Of a DNA stretch of 43,964 bases, positions 33,624-43,824 are shown one piece after another. Source of the stretch: JAUYQR01 sp031415015 (lineage in GTDB: Bacteria > Pseudomonadota > Alphaproteobacteria > Rhodobacterales > Rhodobacteraceae); NCBI GenBank assembly GCA_031415015.1, contig JANOQT010000054.1, forward strand, positions 1-43,964, in the 5' to 3' direction. The translations under genes were made by a program, and so were the position numbers. The notes under the pieces are model-generated. The model worked only from the letters and a program-made list of their open reading frames with translations, ran no database searches and was not told the origin of the DNA. Every line of letters begins with the position of its first letter. Position 1 is the stretch's first letter.

Positions 33624-34918
33624 GATGCTTCTTCCGGTTCGGTGTGGGTTGATTTCAGCTTGTCGATGCCAAGCGCCTGCAGCGCCAAACGCTCGTAGAA
33701 CGGCTCTGACTTGCCCATGCGTATCTTGCGAAGGAAGTACTTTTCAAAGCCGATCTTGGCGTAGTGCACCCATTTGCCTTGCGACGACCAGTTGACGTTA
33801 CGTGGCGGGATTTGCGGCGGGGCGACGAAGGCCACGCCGCCATCACCGAAATCGGCCAGACAAACGGCGTTCCATGTGGCCACCTCTGCGGGCTCTTCTC
33901 CCTTTAACAGGCTGGCGATGTTGTGGGCTGTGGCCGTGACCATGCTTTCGATCATGAAGCCGGTCTTGGGCACGCCCACCGGAACCGGGGTTGGCCCGAT
34001 CGGAGGGATTGCGACGCCCACACCCACCGCAAAGACGTTGCAGAATGTCGGGTTGCGCTGGTATTTGTCGACCAGGATGAAGCCTCGCGGATTGGTCAGC
34101 CCCTCGATGCCGCGAACCGCCGGAACACCGCGGAAGGCGGGCAGCATCATCGAAAACGCAAAGGCAAGGTCGTGCAACTTCCTGGTTGTGCCATCTTCGT
34201 TGACCTCTTCGACATGCATCATCCCCGCCTCCACGGATTTGACCTTGGCATTGGTGATCCACTTGATGTGATGCGCTCGCATCTGGGATTCGAGCAGGCC
34301 CTTGGTGTCGCCAACGCCATCAAGGCCGAGATGCCCGATGTAGGGCTCCGAGGTGACGAAGGTCATCGGCACCCGGTCGCGCACCTTTGCCCGGCGCAGT
34401 GTGGTCTCGAGAATAAAGAGGAACTCGTAAGCAGGTCCAAAGCAGCTGGCCCCCTGAACCGCACCGATGATGACCGGTCCGGGGTTGGCGACCAGGTCCT
34501 TGAACGCCTGCCCGGCCTTGATCGCATGATCAATATGACAGACCGACTCGGTATGGCCGTCTGGTCCGAGCCCCGGGATTTCATCGAAAGCAAGGTCAGG
34601 TCCGGTTGCGATGACCAGGAAATCGTAAGTGACACTTTCGCCATCGGCCAGGTCGACGCGATTCTCGGCGGGGTGCACGCGCGTGGCACCTTGCGATTTC
34701 AGGGTGATGCCGCGCCGCGCCATGGTTTCGCTCAGATCGACCTCGATCTCTTCGCGGTTTCGCCATCCGACCGCAACCCACGGATTCAACGGCACAAAAC
34801 TGTAGTTCTTGCCCTTGGTCACGACCGTCAACTGGTCGTTGCTGCCCAGTTGATCCTTCATCTCATAGGCCATGATAACGCCGCCAAGGCCCGCCCCCAA
34901 CACCACCACATGTGCCAT
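33620..34918 (-). CDS. sqr: Sulfide:quinone oxidoreductase
   Basis: Predicted 432 aa flavoprotein of the membrane periphery that oxidises sulfide to sulfane sulfur or polysulfide and passes electrons to quinone. The FAD-binding VVVLGAGLGG is at residues 4-13 and the second dinucleotide motif is VIATGPDL (about 102-109). Three cysteines stand at Cys127 (SVCHID), Cys159 (GASCFGPAYEF) and Cys353 (AVCLADFGDGG), matching the three catalytic cysteines known from Acidithiobacillus ferrooxidans SQR (128, 160, 356), so it looks active and type I-like. The ATG at 34918 has GGAGGAG 8 bp before it and is preferred over a TTG at 34924. It heads a five-gene operon with a palindromic operator upstream. Confidence 0.92.
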   Translation of the reverse strand: MAHVVVLGAGLGGVIMAYEMKDQLGSNDQLTVVTKGKNYSFVPLNPWVAVGWRNREEIEVDLSETMARRGITLKSQGATRVHPAENRVDLADGESVTYDFLVIATGPDLAFDEIPGLGPDGHTESVCHIDHAIKAGQAFKDLVANPGPVIIGAVQGASCFGPAYEFLFILETTLRRAKVRDRVPMTFVTSEPYIGHLGLDGVGDTKGLLESQMRAHHIKWITNAKVKSVEAGMMHVEEVNEDGTTRKLHDLAFAFSMMLPAFRGVPAVRGIEGLTNPRGFILVDKYQRNPTFCNVFAVGVGVAIPPIGPTPVPVGVPKTGFMIESMVTATAHNIASLLKGEEPAEVATWNAVCLADFGDGGVAFVAPPQIPPRNVNWSSQGKWVHYAKIGFEKYFLRKIRMGKSEPFYERLALQALGIDKLKSTHTEPEEAS

Positions 34919-34963
34919 CGTCAACTCTCCTCCCGGTCGTGAAAGTCAGACCCTCTGGCAGCC

Positions 34964-34992
34964 ACAATACATTAAATTATTTGAACATTCAA
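34964..34992 (-). promoter_or_regulatory. Probable sqr promoter
   Basis: On the minus strand TTGAAT (34992-34987) and TATTGT (34969-34964) are 17 bp apart and lie about 46 bp before the sqr start. The -35 lies inside the operator palindrome, so a bound repressor would block it. Confidence 0.6.
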
Positions 34993-34995
34993 ATA
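34978..34995. promoter_or_regulatory. Palindromic operator upstream of sqr (likely SqrR/BigR site)
   Basis: TATTTGAACATTCAAATA is an 18 bp AT-rich inverted repeat with a 2 bp centre (CA), set in otherwise GC-rich DNA. SqrR/BigR-type repressors bind AT-rich dyads in the promoters of their sulfide genes. Position over the likely -35 and the presence of the regulator in the same operon make this the expected autoregulatory site. Confidence 0.75.
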
Positions 34996-35299
34996 TAAAA
35001 ACAACCGAAGTGCCACGTCGGGATGCGGGCAGTCACAAGACCCGGGAAGGTTGCGCTTCCGGCATCAGAAATGTCAGCGCGACGTTGGGCCAATGGTCGG
35101 GATTTTGGGTTGCCGAACATTGAGATGGCCCGAAAAAGGCCCGTCGCAGCCTTCTGTTTCTTGCCAAGGGCGCTGACGTCAGTGGACTGACGCCGGACGC
35201 TTTCGCGCCGGTCACCCCGCGACATGGGGCGCTGAGCCAAGGCACAACGATGCGGCAGTCCTCGATGCAAGCAGACCGCCGGTTGGCGTCGCGCGACAC

Positions 35300-35959
35300 T
35301 CCGGCGGAGTTTCCGGTCAGCGTCATCCGCCCCTCCAGCATGCAATAGAGCCGGTCGGAGGCGGATTTCGCAAAGCTCACATGGCGATCGACAAGCACCA
35401 GTGCCGTACCCGCCTGCCGGATGGATGGCAGGGCTGCATAAATCTCGCGGATCACCTTGGGGGTCAAACCAAGGCTGATCTCGTCGGACCGCAACGCACA
35501 CGGCTGGTTCAGCAGCACCCGCCCGATCACCACAATCTGATGCTGCCAGCCCGACTGGTTCAGCACCGCAAACCGCCGCTTTTCGCCAAGGATCGGGAAC
35601 AACGCGCTCACCCGCTTCAGCGTGCCGTCGCCTTTGTGGCCCGCACGGTCCATCGCCACACGCAGACTGTCCTCCTCCACCGACATGCCTGCAAACAACC
35701 GCCGCCCTTAGGGCACGATGGACACACCTGCCTGCACCATTTGGTGCGGCGCCCCACCCAACGGCTTATCGTCCAGCCGCACCATATCGCGGCCCACCGG
35801 CAACAGGCCCATCACCGATTTCAGAAAGGTGGATTTCTCCGCGCCATTCGTCCTGATCAGCGCCGCGACTTCGCCCGCCGCAAGGTTGAAATCAAGGCAG
35901 TTGAGTGCCTGAAAATCGACATATCGGGCGACAAGGCTGTGGGTGGACAGCACGGCCAT
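35300..35959 (-). pseudogene. livF-like ABC transporter ATPase remnant
   Basis: Reading from the ATG at 35959 gives a LivF-like start (ALNCLDFNLAAGEVAALI, LLPVGRDMVRLDD, MVQAGVSIVP), a TAA at 35708-35710 where homologues have a Glu codon (VPEGRR), then GRR and LFAGMSVEE in the same frame and a LivF-like second half (IGRVLLNQP, SLGLTPKVIREIYAAL, GTALVLVDRH). Besides the nonsense codon, the Walker A reads TNGAEKST instead of NGAGKST, the LSGGEQQ signature reads LNQSGWQHQ, and Walker B reads ALRSDEIS. All three nucleotide-binding motifs are damaged, so this is a decayed gene. The likeness ends near 35300; the open frame then continues without recognisable sequence to 35033. Confidence 0.82.
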
Positions 35960-36075
35960 CCTTCGTTCCCGATATAGACCCGCTTGACGTTGGGGTTGTT
36001 GATCACATCCACGGATTTGCTGATCCCCTTCGTCTTCGGAAGAACCGCTGAACCGCTCGATGCCGTCTCTGTCAT
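35956..36075 (-). pseudogene. livG-like remnant with most of the gene deleted
   Basis: A 40-residue stretch starts with an ABC-ATPase-like N-terminus (MTETASSGSAVLPKTKGISKS) and jumps at once to an ending typical of LivG proteins (VDVINNPNVKRVYIGNE), directly before the livF remnant. The roughly 200 residues in between, with Walker A, signature and Walker B, are missing. I infer an internal deletion; the order livG-livF is the usual one. Confidence 0.6.
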
Positions 36076-36079
36076 GCCC

Positions 36080-37086
36080 TCAGCCTAAGTTTGGCTGCTT
36101 CATCTTCTGCTCTGGCCCGACCAGCTTGTTGACAGTGTTGTCGACGATCTTGAGGTCATACCTCCACTTCTCGCCCTTCACCCCCTGCCCGCCAAAGATC
36201 GGTGTGGTCGAGATGTTCTGGTGCGGGGCGTTGGGAAAGTTGACGTTGCCGATCAGCGCGTCGATGTTGGTAGCCTTCATGCTGTCGCAGTTGGCGGCGC
36301 GGTCCAGCGGGTTGGTCGACCGCTTCAGGATATTCAGCGCCACTTCCCAGATCGCGTGGCTGTAGCCCAAAGGCTGCGCCCTGACGCCCGGTTTTCGCCT
36401 CCCACGCATCCGCAATGTCGCGGCGGACTTCGCCGGTCAGGGTGGATTTGACCGGGAAGGCGGGGGTCCACCAGACCTCGGACCACATGCCGTCGCCCAG
36501 GTTGCCAACTGAATGATCCCGCCTGGGAACAGCAGCGCCGCCGCCACCGTCATCGCCTTGGGCTTGTAGGCCTGCCGCGCATTGGATGACGGGGGCCTTG
36601 AAAGCGTCGGGGTAGGTAATGCCGCCAACGATGTCGCAGCCACCGTCCTTGAATGCCGCAATCTGCGCCGAATAGTCATTGGCGCGGCTGCAAAAAGCCC
36701 GGCACGGAGATCTTGTACCCCGCCTTCTGGGTGGGCACCCGCAAGCCGTAGTCGTTGTTGCCCCGGGTCTCGCCATCGGCGTTCTGCGGGCACAACATGC
36801 CGAGGTTCCTGTTGGTTTCCAGCGCGTTCCACAAGCCAACAAAAGTATTCAGCGCCTCGTCCAGACCCCAGAAGAAGTGATAAGTCAACGCGAACCGCTT
36901 TTCGCCGCCACTGCGCGGAAAGATCACCGCCTGCCACGGCGCACCCGTCAAGAGGCAGGGCACGCGGTTCAGTTCCGCCTGACCCGCCACCGGGTTCACC
37001 GTGTCGGTGGTCGAGGCTGGGCCGCCGAAGGTCACACCCATTGCCGGGTGATCGGCAAGCCCGCTGATGTCTGAGGCGAAGATGAC
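36080..37086 (-). pseudogene. Branched-chain-amino-acid-type substrate-binding protein remnant
   Basis: Conserved pieces of a type 1 periplasmic binding protein occur in the right order but in changing frames: GVIFASDISGLADHPAMG and STTDTVNPVAGQAELNRVP at the 5' side, TYHFFWGLDEALNTFVGLWNALETN, then NDYSAQIAAFKDGGCDIVGG (shift near 36685), YKPKAMTVAAALLFPGG (shift near 36580), EVWWTPAFPVKSTLTG (shift near 36505), and QPLGYSHAIWEVALNILKR to the end (shift near 36385). At least four frameshifts and the loss of the N-terminal third with the signal peptide make it non-functional. Together with livG and livF remnants it marks a dead ABC importer operon. Confidence 0.8.
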
Positions 37087-37684
37087 TCCAAAGTGGCACT
37101 GTTTCGCGCACAGGTCGTGCCACCCGATCTTTCCGGAATAGAACTCTCAGACCCGTTGGCCCGCACAGATGCAAGGTGGCCTAACGCCGCAAACCGGAAC
37201 GTGAACGCAGCAGATTGCCACCCGGAGGTTCTGCAACCAAACGAGGCGCCCGACCTTATGCCTCAGGACCGGCTGACTGCTGCCGAACCGCGGCAAGCCT
37301 TGTCGGAGATGCGCAACGACTGCCTTTCGACCCAGCGGCCCTGCGTCGGGTGGCCTGCGTCTGTGTCGCGCTTCGAGGAGGTCGCGCTTACGTACGACAT
37401 GGCGGACGTAAGGCACTTGGCGAGCCGGATTGCATCATTGAGAAGCCCAGGACCTGTGAACGCGCCCTGCTCAAGTCCTGCGACGGCGTCTGGGCGAAAA
37501 AGGATCGTTGGCCCTGCAGCCCCCAGCGATCAATGCTGACGACGCCGCGCACCATTATTCCTCCTTGCCAACGCCCCATTCTCGCCACCATCCTTAATCA
37601 ATCTGCGGTAGAGTAGTGTGTCCTTTGGGAATATTCCTGCATTTTCTGGTGAGTCTCCGCAACCGCACCAAACGTAGGTAGCAC
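37087..37684. other. About 600 bp without a recognised gene
   Basis: Between the dead transporter and the kinase I see no protein I can name. On the minus strand a 55-codon frame (37555 to 37388, starting MVRGVVSIDRWGLQ) has an unusually good ribosome binding site (GGAGGAAT before ATG), but its sequence looks like no family I know and it may be chance. The upstream signals for the kinase gene must lie at the right end. Confidence 0.5.
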
Positions 37685-39724
37685 GTGAAAGAACCTGACA
37701 TGGCACATCAGAATGTTGTTGATCTTCCATCAGACGCTTTTGCTGAAGAGCTCGATGAGCTTCAGCCTGGGACCAAGCTTCTCAAGGGTCAGTATACGAT
37801 CACTCGTTTCCTGAATAATGGCGGGTTCGGCATAACCTATTTGGCCAAGGACAGCCTGAACCGCTCCGTCGTGATCAAGGAGTGCTTCCAGAGCATTTCC
37901 TGTCGCCGGTCGAAGGACGTCGTGATGGCCCGAACGCGTGCTTATCAGGCCGAATTGCAGTCGATGGTGCAGCTGTTCATTTGCGAAGCGCAGAATTTGG
38001 CACGCCTGGCGCATCCTAACATCGTATCCGTGCATCAGGTTTTCGAAGATAACGGAACAGCCTATATGGCGCTCGATTACATCGACGGACGCGATCTTCT
38101 GCAGGTGATCGAGGGCGACTCAGCGAAGTTTGCGCCTGAAGAGGTTGTCAGGATCACCGAGAAACTGTTGTCGGCGGTGAAGTGTATTCATGAGAACGGA
38201 ATGCTTCACCGGGACATATCGCCGGATAACGTGTTGATCGGTCCGACCGGTGAGCCGATCTTGATTGATTTCGGTGCGGCGCGGGACGAAGCGGCCCATC
38301 AAGGCCGGGCGCTGAGTACAGTGCATGTTGTCAAGGACGGCTATTCCCCGCAGGAACTTTACGTTTCGGGTTCCGCGCAGGGGCCTTTCAGCGATCTCTA
38401 CGCTCTTGGTGCGACGCTATATCACCTCATCGGGGGCGAAGCTCCGGTCAATGCGCAGGTTCGGCTGGCCGCAATCGCCGAAGGTCGGCCAGATGTGTAC
38501 AAGCCCCTGTCGGGGCGGTTTTCCGGGTATCCAAAAGGGTTTCTCGAGGCCATCGACACAGCGATGAAGTGCTTGCCCAAGGATCGCGTCAAAACAGCGA
38601 GCGATTGGCTCGCCCTCTTCCGGACTCCGGGCGTACTGCCGATTTACCCGCAACGCCACGGGGCTGCGGTTCCGCAGGCGCACACGAAAACCGCTGCGAC
38701 GCTGACCGAAACGCAGCTTGAATTGCCTGACAAGAAGGCTGGCGCTGAAGCAACACCTGCACCGAGAAGAAGCGGCGGAATTATGGTGGGAGGCTTGATT
38801 GCCGCCGTCGTCGCTGCTGGCCTTGTCTTCGTCCTTAACACCGGAACGAATGAGACCACGGCGGAGATCCTTTCGGGACCAAACTCCCCGTCTGAGACTC
38901 GGATTGCCGACGTTGCGGGGGACGACTTAGGTGCGGCCACGTTGTCGTCTGCCGAGAACGCTGTGGTCGCCGAACCTGAAGCTTCGGTCTCTGAACCTGC
39001 TGCGGAACCAGTCGCCGAGATTGCTTCTGCCATGACTGATGCCGATGTGGAACCGGTCGCTACGGCTGATGCCGTGGCACCTCCGACCGCTCCGCCAGTT
39101 CAACTGATCGATGAGCAGATCACTTTTGCAGTTTGGGACGTCCGGATGCCGTTCTTCGAAGTCAATCGGATCGTCCAGGGCAAGCCCTCGGTGGTAGTGT
39201 CGCGGATCAATCCGACGGCGGACCTTGCGGTTGCCGGCAACTGGCTTCAGCCTGGGATTACAATCGTTTCCGTTAATGACACGCCTGTTACCCCCGGTTC
39301 TTCGGTGGCTGGCCTTGTGCTGAGCGATCTGACTGTAGATCCCGACGGCTATGCGCGGACCGCTGTCCGCTATCTAGATCAATCCGAACAGACTCAGACT
39401 GGACTTCTGGCCGTGAAGGCCGTGCGTTTGGTCAGCCTTGCGAACGGTATCGACCTGGTGAGCGAGTACGAAGAGGGCAGGTGGATGATGAAGGTAAAGT
39501 CCATCTCCGACGGTGCCGCGACGACGTTGCAGGAGGGCGATCTCATCTTCCGCGACAAGTTCACGGGCGCTGCCATCGACGGCCCGCAGTCGCTTGAGGC
39601 TGTGATGCCCGCTCATATTGAGCGCAAAGTAGGGACGGTCGAGTTTGCCGTGATACGCGACTCCAAACTGGAGACGGCCTACATGCAACTGGCGGTTGCT
39701 TCAGAGACACCAGCGGTTGACTAA
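37685..39724 (+). CDS. Membrane-anchored Hanks-type Ser/Thr protein kinase with C-terminal PDZ-like region
   Basis: Predicted 679 aa. The kinase domain (about 35-315) has the glycine loop NNGGFGITY, Lys65 in VVIKECF, the alpha-C Glu in ICEAQNL, the catalytic loop HRDISPDN (Asp177) and DFGAAR (Asp195), so it should be active. Residues of about 365-387 form one transmembrane helix (GGIMVGGLIAAVVAAGLVFVL), followed by an acidic Ala/Glu/Pro stretch and a C-terminal region of two PDZ-like units (NWLQPGITIVSVNDTPV; ATTLQEGDLIFRDKFTG) that should lie in the periplasm. The GTG at 37685 has TAGGTAG nearby; an ATG at 37700 is an alternative. Downstream are two exported LysM proteins, which suggests sensing of cell-wall or small-molecule signals. 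Codon use is less GC-rich than in the rest of the window. Confidence 0.88.
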   Translation: MKEPDMAHQNVVDLPSDAFAEELDELQPGTKLLKGQYTITRFLNNGGFGITYLAKDSLNRSVVIKECFQSISCRRSKDVVMARTRAYQAELQSMVQLFICEAQNLARLAHPNIVSVHQVFEDNGTAYMALDYIDGRDLLQVIEGDSAKFAPEEVVRITEKLLSAVKCIHENGMLHRDISPDNVLIGPTGEPILIDFGAARDEAAHQGRALSTVHVVKDGYSPQELYVSGSAQGPFSDLYALGATLYHLIGGEAPVNAQVRLAAIAEGRPDVYKPLSGRFSGYPKGFLEAIDTAMKCLPKDRVKTASDWLALFRTPGVLPIYPQRHGAAVPQAHTKTAATLTETQLELPDKKAGAEATPAPRRSGGIMVGGLIAAVVAAGLVFVLNTGTNETTAEILSGPNSPSETRIADVAGDDLGAATLSSAENAVVAEPEASVSEPAAEPVAEIASAMTDADVEPVATADAVAPPTAPPVQLIDEQITFAVWDVRMPFFEVNRIVQGKPSVVVSRINPTADLAVAGNWLQPGITIVSVNDTPVTPGSSVAGLVLSDLTVDPDGYARTAVRYLDQSEQTQTGLLAVKAVRLVSLANGIDLVSEYEEGRWMMKVKSISDGAATTLQEGDLIFRDKFTGAAIDGPQSLEAVMPAHIERKVGTVEFAVIRDSKLETAYMQLAVASETPAVD

Positions 39725-39759
39725 GCTCAGGGTGTTTGCGACGTGAGCACCCTGAGCTT
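39723..39759 (+). terminator. Perfect 12 bp stem at the end of the kinase gene
   Basis: AAGCTCAGGGTG at 39723-39734 and CACCCTGAGCTT at 39748-39759 are exact reverse complements with a 13-base loop. The left arm includes the last two bases of the TAA stop. No long T-run follows, so it may be a weak or Rho-assisted terminator or an mRNA-end stabiliser separating the kinase from the LysM genes. Confidence 0.6.
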
Positions 39760-39977
39760 ATGGCTCCGGCTCCATTTTGGTGGCCAGTCAAGCTCAGAAA
39801 ATCAGTGGTGATTCTCATGGCCCAAACTCAGGAGGTCCGAGGCGATCTATTTGCCAAGGCTCTCCCCAGAGGCAAGTGCAACGTGAAGGCGAAACTATGC
39901 ACAAAAATCACCCCAATCGTGCCCCAAAGGCGCCCTTTTGCAACCTTAAGTGTTTACAGTGTCGAAGGAGGCAATCA

Positions 39978-41129
<1,152 letters not shown>

Positions 41130-41257
41130 AAATTGCTGCCGATATTTTGCCTTATTGGTGCCATGCGCCTCGGGCTTTGTTAAGAAAAATGGGACTTAGT
41201 CCAAAAATTGGCCGCATCGTTGCGCTGCCATCAACAATAGTCAGAAGGACGAAAGAG

Positions 41258-42352
41258 ATGAAAGCAGTACGCAAAGAGACCCGTTTGTATGCGTTGGTGA
41301 CGGTCGTATCGGTCTTGCCCGCAGCCGCCTTTGCGCAGGAGGCCTGCACCACTTATTCGGTTCAGGCCGGCGACACGCTTGGCACAATTGCGCAGGCGGC
41401 TTACGGAACCTATGACTATCAGATGATCTTCAACGCCAACCGCGATGCCCTGGCCGAGAACCCCAACAACTTGACCGCTGGCCTTCAGTTGATCCTGCCC
41501 TGCGAGGACGGTCGCCTGACGCCCGATACCGAGTTGAGCGCAATCATTGAGCAGGAAGCCGAAAAGCAGGAAACCACGCGCACAAAGAGCAACGCCTACG
41601 AGCCGCCGCTCAAGTTCGTGTCGTCGAACGGATGGATGCCCTTTGCCGATGAGTCTTTGACCGGGGGCGGAATTTTCGTGCGCATGGCTGCTACGGCCAT
41701 GCAGCGCGGCGGCAACGACCGCGGCTATGAGATCGACTATGTGGATGACTGGATGTCGCATATCGACGTTCTGCTGCCAACCGGAGCGTTCGACGTGTCC
41801 ATCGCGTGGGAAGCGCCGGACTGCACCAAGCTGGATCTGCTTGGCGAATTCTCCGTCCAGATGTGCACGGAGTTTGATTTCTCGCTGCCGATCTATGAAA
41901 CCGCATATGCTTTCAACACGTTGGTCGACAGCAAATACGCTGGTGCCCGGGCGTTCGCCGATTATGCCGGTGCCAGGATATGCCGCCCGGAAGCTTGGCC
42001 GCTGGGCGACCTGGAAGTGCAGGGGCTTGCCCCGCCGGTTATCCAGTTGGTTCAGCCCAAGAGCCCGCTCGAATGCGCCGAAATGCTGCTGGCTGGTGAA
42101 GTCGATCTTTACTCGATCGAAGCCGAAACCTCGACCACCAACTTCGCTGAGCTGAAGGCGACAGACAAGGTCGTGCCGAACCCGGCATTGGCGACGTTTA
42201 TTACGTATCACTTCCTCACATCCAAGAGCAATCCGCGCGGGCGGGTCTACATCGCCATGCTGAACCGCGGCATTACCGAAATGCGCGAGTCGGGGGAATG
42301 GTACGACATCGTCGCCACCGGGCTTGCCGAGTTCAACAAGGTGAGCCAGTAA
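41258..42352 (+). CDS. Exported LysM plus substrate-binding-protein-like protein 2
   Basis: Predicted 364 aa. The ATG at 41258 follows AGAAGGACGAAAGAG and opens a signal peptide (LYALVTVVSVLPAAAFAQE, cleavage after AFA); longer in-frame starts upstream would hide it. LysM-like domain at about 25-75 (YSVQAGDTLGTIAQAAYGTYDYQMIFNAN), a short charged linker, then a type 3 substrate-binding fold with SSNGWMPFADESLTGGGIFVRM, DVLLPTGAFDVSIAWEAPDC and ending EWYDIVATGL. The two LysM proteins share the same order of motifs and even the terminal EWYDIV, so they arose by duplication. The linker here lacks the Pro-Glu repeat. A 128 bp space separates it from its paralogue. Confidence 0.87.
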   Translation: MKAVRKETRLYALVTVVSVLPAAAFAQEACTTYSVQAGDTLGTIAQAAYGTYDYQMIFNANRDALAENPNNLTAGLQLILPCEDGRLTPDTELSAIIEQEAEKQETTRTKSNAYEPPLKFVSSNGWMPFADESLTGGGIFVRMAATAMQRGGNDRGYEIDYVDDWMSHIDVLLPTGAFDVSIAWEAPDCTKLDLLGEFSVQMCTEFDFSLPIYETAYAFNTLVDSKYAGARAFADYAGARICRPEAWPLGDLEVQGLAPPVIQLVQPKSPLECAEMLLAGEVDLYSIEAETSTTNFAELKATDKVVPNPALATFITYHFLTSKSNPRGRVYIAMLNRGITEMRESGEWYDIVATGLAEFNKVSQ

Positions 42353-42460
42353 TTCTGGGCACCCGTCCAGGATTTGGCTGAAAAAAAATGGACCAGAGCC
42401 ATTGCCAGTTGACGCGCATGCGGAACGTGTCAACGACTTTGAGACAGAGTGTTTTTGAGT

Positions 42461-43470
42461 TTAGGCTTGGGCTGGCTCCGTTTTCTTGGGCGGGTTGATC
42501 CAGACGGCAGTCGGGATTTGGGGTGGTTTGGGACGCTGGCGGACGAACCGCTTCGGGGTGTTAAGAAACGCAGCGTCGAGCCCGGTCTGGCGGTCGACGT
42601 TGATTGTGTCGGTCTGCCCGAAGTGGATCTGGTTAGGTGTCATCAGGCCGAAGCCTGCGTGACGATGATCTTCGTTATGCCAGGCGAAGAAGCGACGACA
42701 GAACGTGCGGGCCTCGTCGATGGTTTGGAACCGTTTGGGGAGTTCCGGCTGATATTTCAAGGTCCTGAAGTGGGCCTCTGAGAAGGAGTTGTCGGTCGAG
42801 GTGTGCGGCCTGCTGTGGGAACAGACCACGCCATGATCGGCGAGCATCAGGTCTGTCGCCTTGGCCCTCATGCGCCCCCCGCTATCCGCATGCAGCGCCA
42901 GCTGGTCGGGCGGCAAGGCATGTTTTGTCAGGGCGTCCTTGAAGAGGGTTTCGAATCGAATGGCACTTCCGGCATGCTCGATGCGCCAGCCGGCCACGCG
43001 GCGGCTGAAGATGTCGAGAATGACGTAGAGGTAGACGTAGGACCATTTCACCGGCCCCATCAGTTTGGTGATGCCCCACGACCATACTTGATTGGGCCCT
43101 TCGGCCAGCAGTTCGGGTTTTTGATAGACCGGGTGGCGACGCTGGCGGCGCGTTCCGCAACCTCACCATGAGCGGCGCGGATGGGATACATCGTTCGGAC
43201 GGAGCACAAATAGACGCCTTCATCAAGCAATGTTGCATAGACTTTGGTCGGGGTCTGATCCGCGAAGCGGGGTGTGTGCAGATGGGCAAGAACTTGATAT
43301 CTTTCATATTCCGGCAAGGCACGTGCGACGGGTGGCCAAGGTTTTGTCGCGCGTTGCGGGGCGGTCAGGGCCTTGCGATGCCGTTGCACAGAGGCCCGCG
43401 ATACAGCAAGGGCCGCGCAGACGGCCGTCGACAGGCCGCTGCCCGGGATCAACGCCACGACTGCGGCCAT
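42461..43470 (-). pseudogene. IS3-family transposase OrfB, frameshifted
   Basis: From an ATG at 43470 the frame reads an IS3 OrfB start (GSGLSTAVCAALAVSRASVQRHRKAL, VLAHLHTPRFADQTPTKVYATLLDEG), loses phase near 43145-43158, and resumes in another frame (KPELLAEGPNQVWSWGITKL, then VYLYVILDIFSRRVAGW, LHADSGGRMRAK, HSRPHTSTDNSFSEAHFRTLKY, HRHAGFGLMTP). The first Asp of the DDE triad, normally in W-D-ITKL, is replaced by Gly; the second Asp and the Glu are present. The frameshift and the lost catalytic residue mean it is dead. Confidence 0.85.
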
Positions 43471-43824
43471 CACGATTTGCCGTTGCTGCCGGACGCCTGG
43501 TCCAACTCGTCCAGCAGCGTTGCCACTTTTTTGGATGGCAATAATCGCCTCCGCGTGATCAAGGCGGCGGCGCAAAGCGGCATTCTCACGATTGGCCTTG
43601 GCCAGTTCAGCCTGCAACGGGTTCGTCGCAGCCTTTTCCGGACCGCGGGGGCGGGGCTGCAATGCCCCAAGGTGCCGGCTGCGCGCTGACCCCGCCATTC
43701 GCTCAAGGCCGAGGACTACAGGCTCTCCCGCCGCAGAATGGTCGAAATGCCGCCCGTCTCGGCGGCGCGGTCAGTTTCCGCCAGATTCTGCAGCTCGTAT
43801 TTCGCCGTGAAGCTACGCCGCTTC
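43470..43824 (-). pseudogene. IS3-family transposase OrfA, truncated and broken
   Basis: The remnant begins after the IS66 end with KRRSFTAKYELQNLAETDRA and runs through ILRRESL, a TAG at 43716-43718 and SSALSEWRGQRAAGTLG. A one-base loss in the G-run near 43664-43667 shifts the frame to LQAELAKANRENAALRRRL and AIIAIQ, and a short A-run (43527-43532) shifts it back to KKVATLLDELDQASG. The stop overlaps the OrfB start as TGATG. The N-terminal end is cut by the IS66 insertion. Confidence 0.75.

Larger units (their letters stand above)
42428..43824 (-). mobile_element. Degraded IS3-family insertion sequence
   Basis: Two overlapping transposase reading frames on the minus strand (see below), with inactivating lesions in both, followed by an AT-richer end starting TGTCAACGACTTTGAGACAG at 42428, a plausible terminal repeat. 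The other end is missing because an IS66 element interrupts orfA at 43825. The exact left boundary is uncertain. Confidence 0.7.

Noticed and set aside
43527..43532. Programmed -1 frameshift at the A-run of the IS3 orfA
   Set aside because: Joining the two readable halves needs a +1 change, not the -1 slip of IS3 elements, and orfA also has a stop codon and a second frameshift; loss of one A is simpler.
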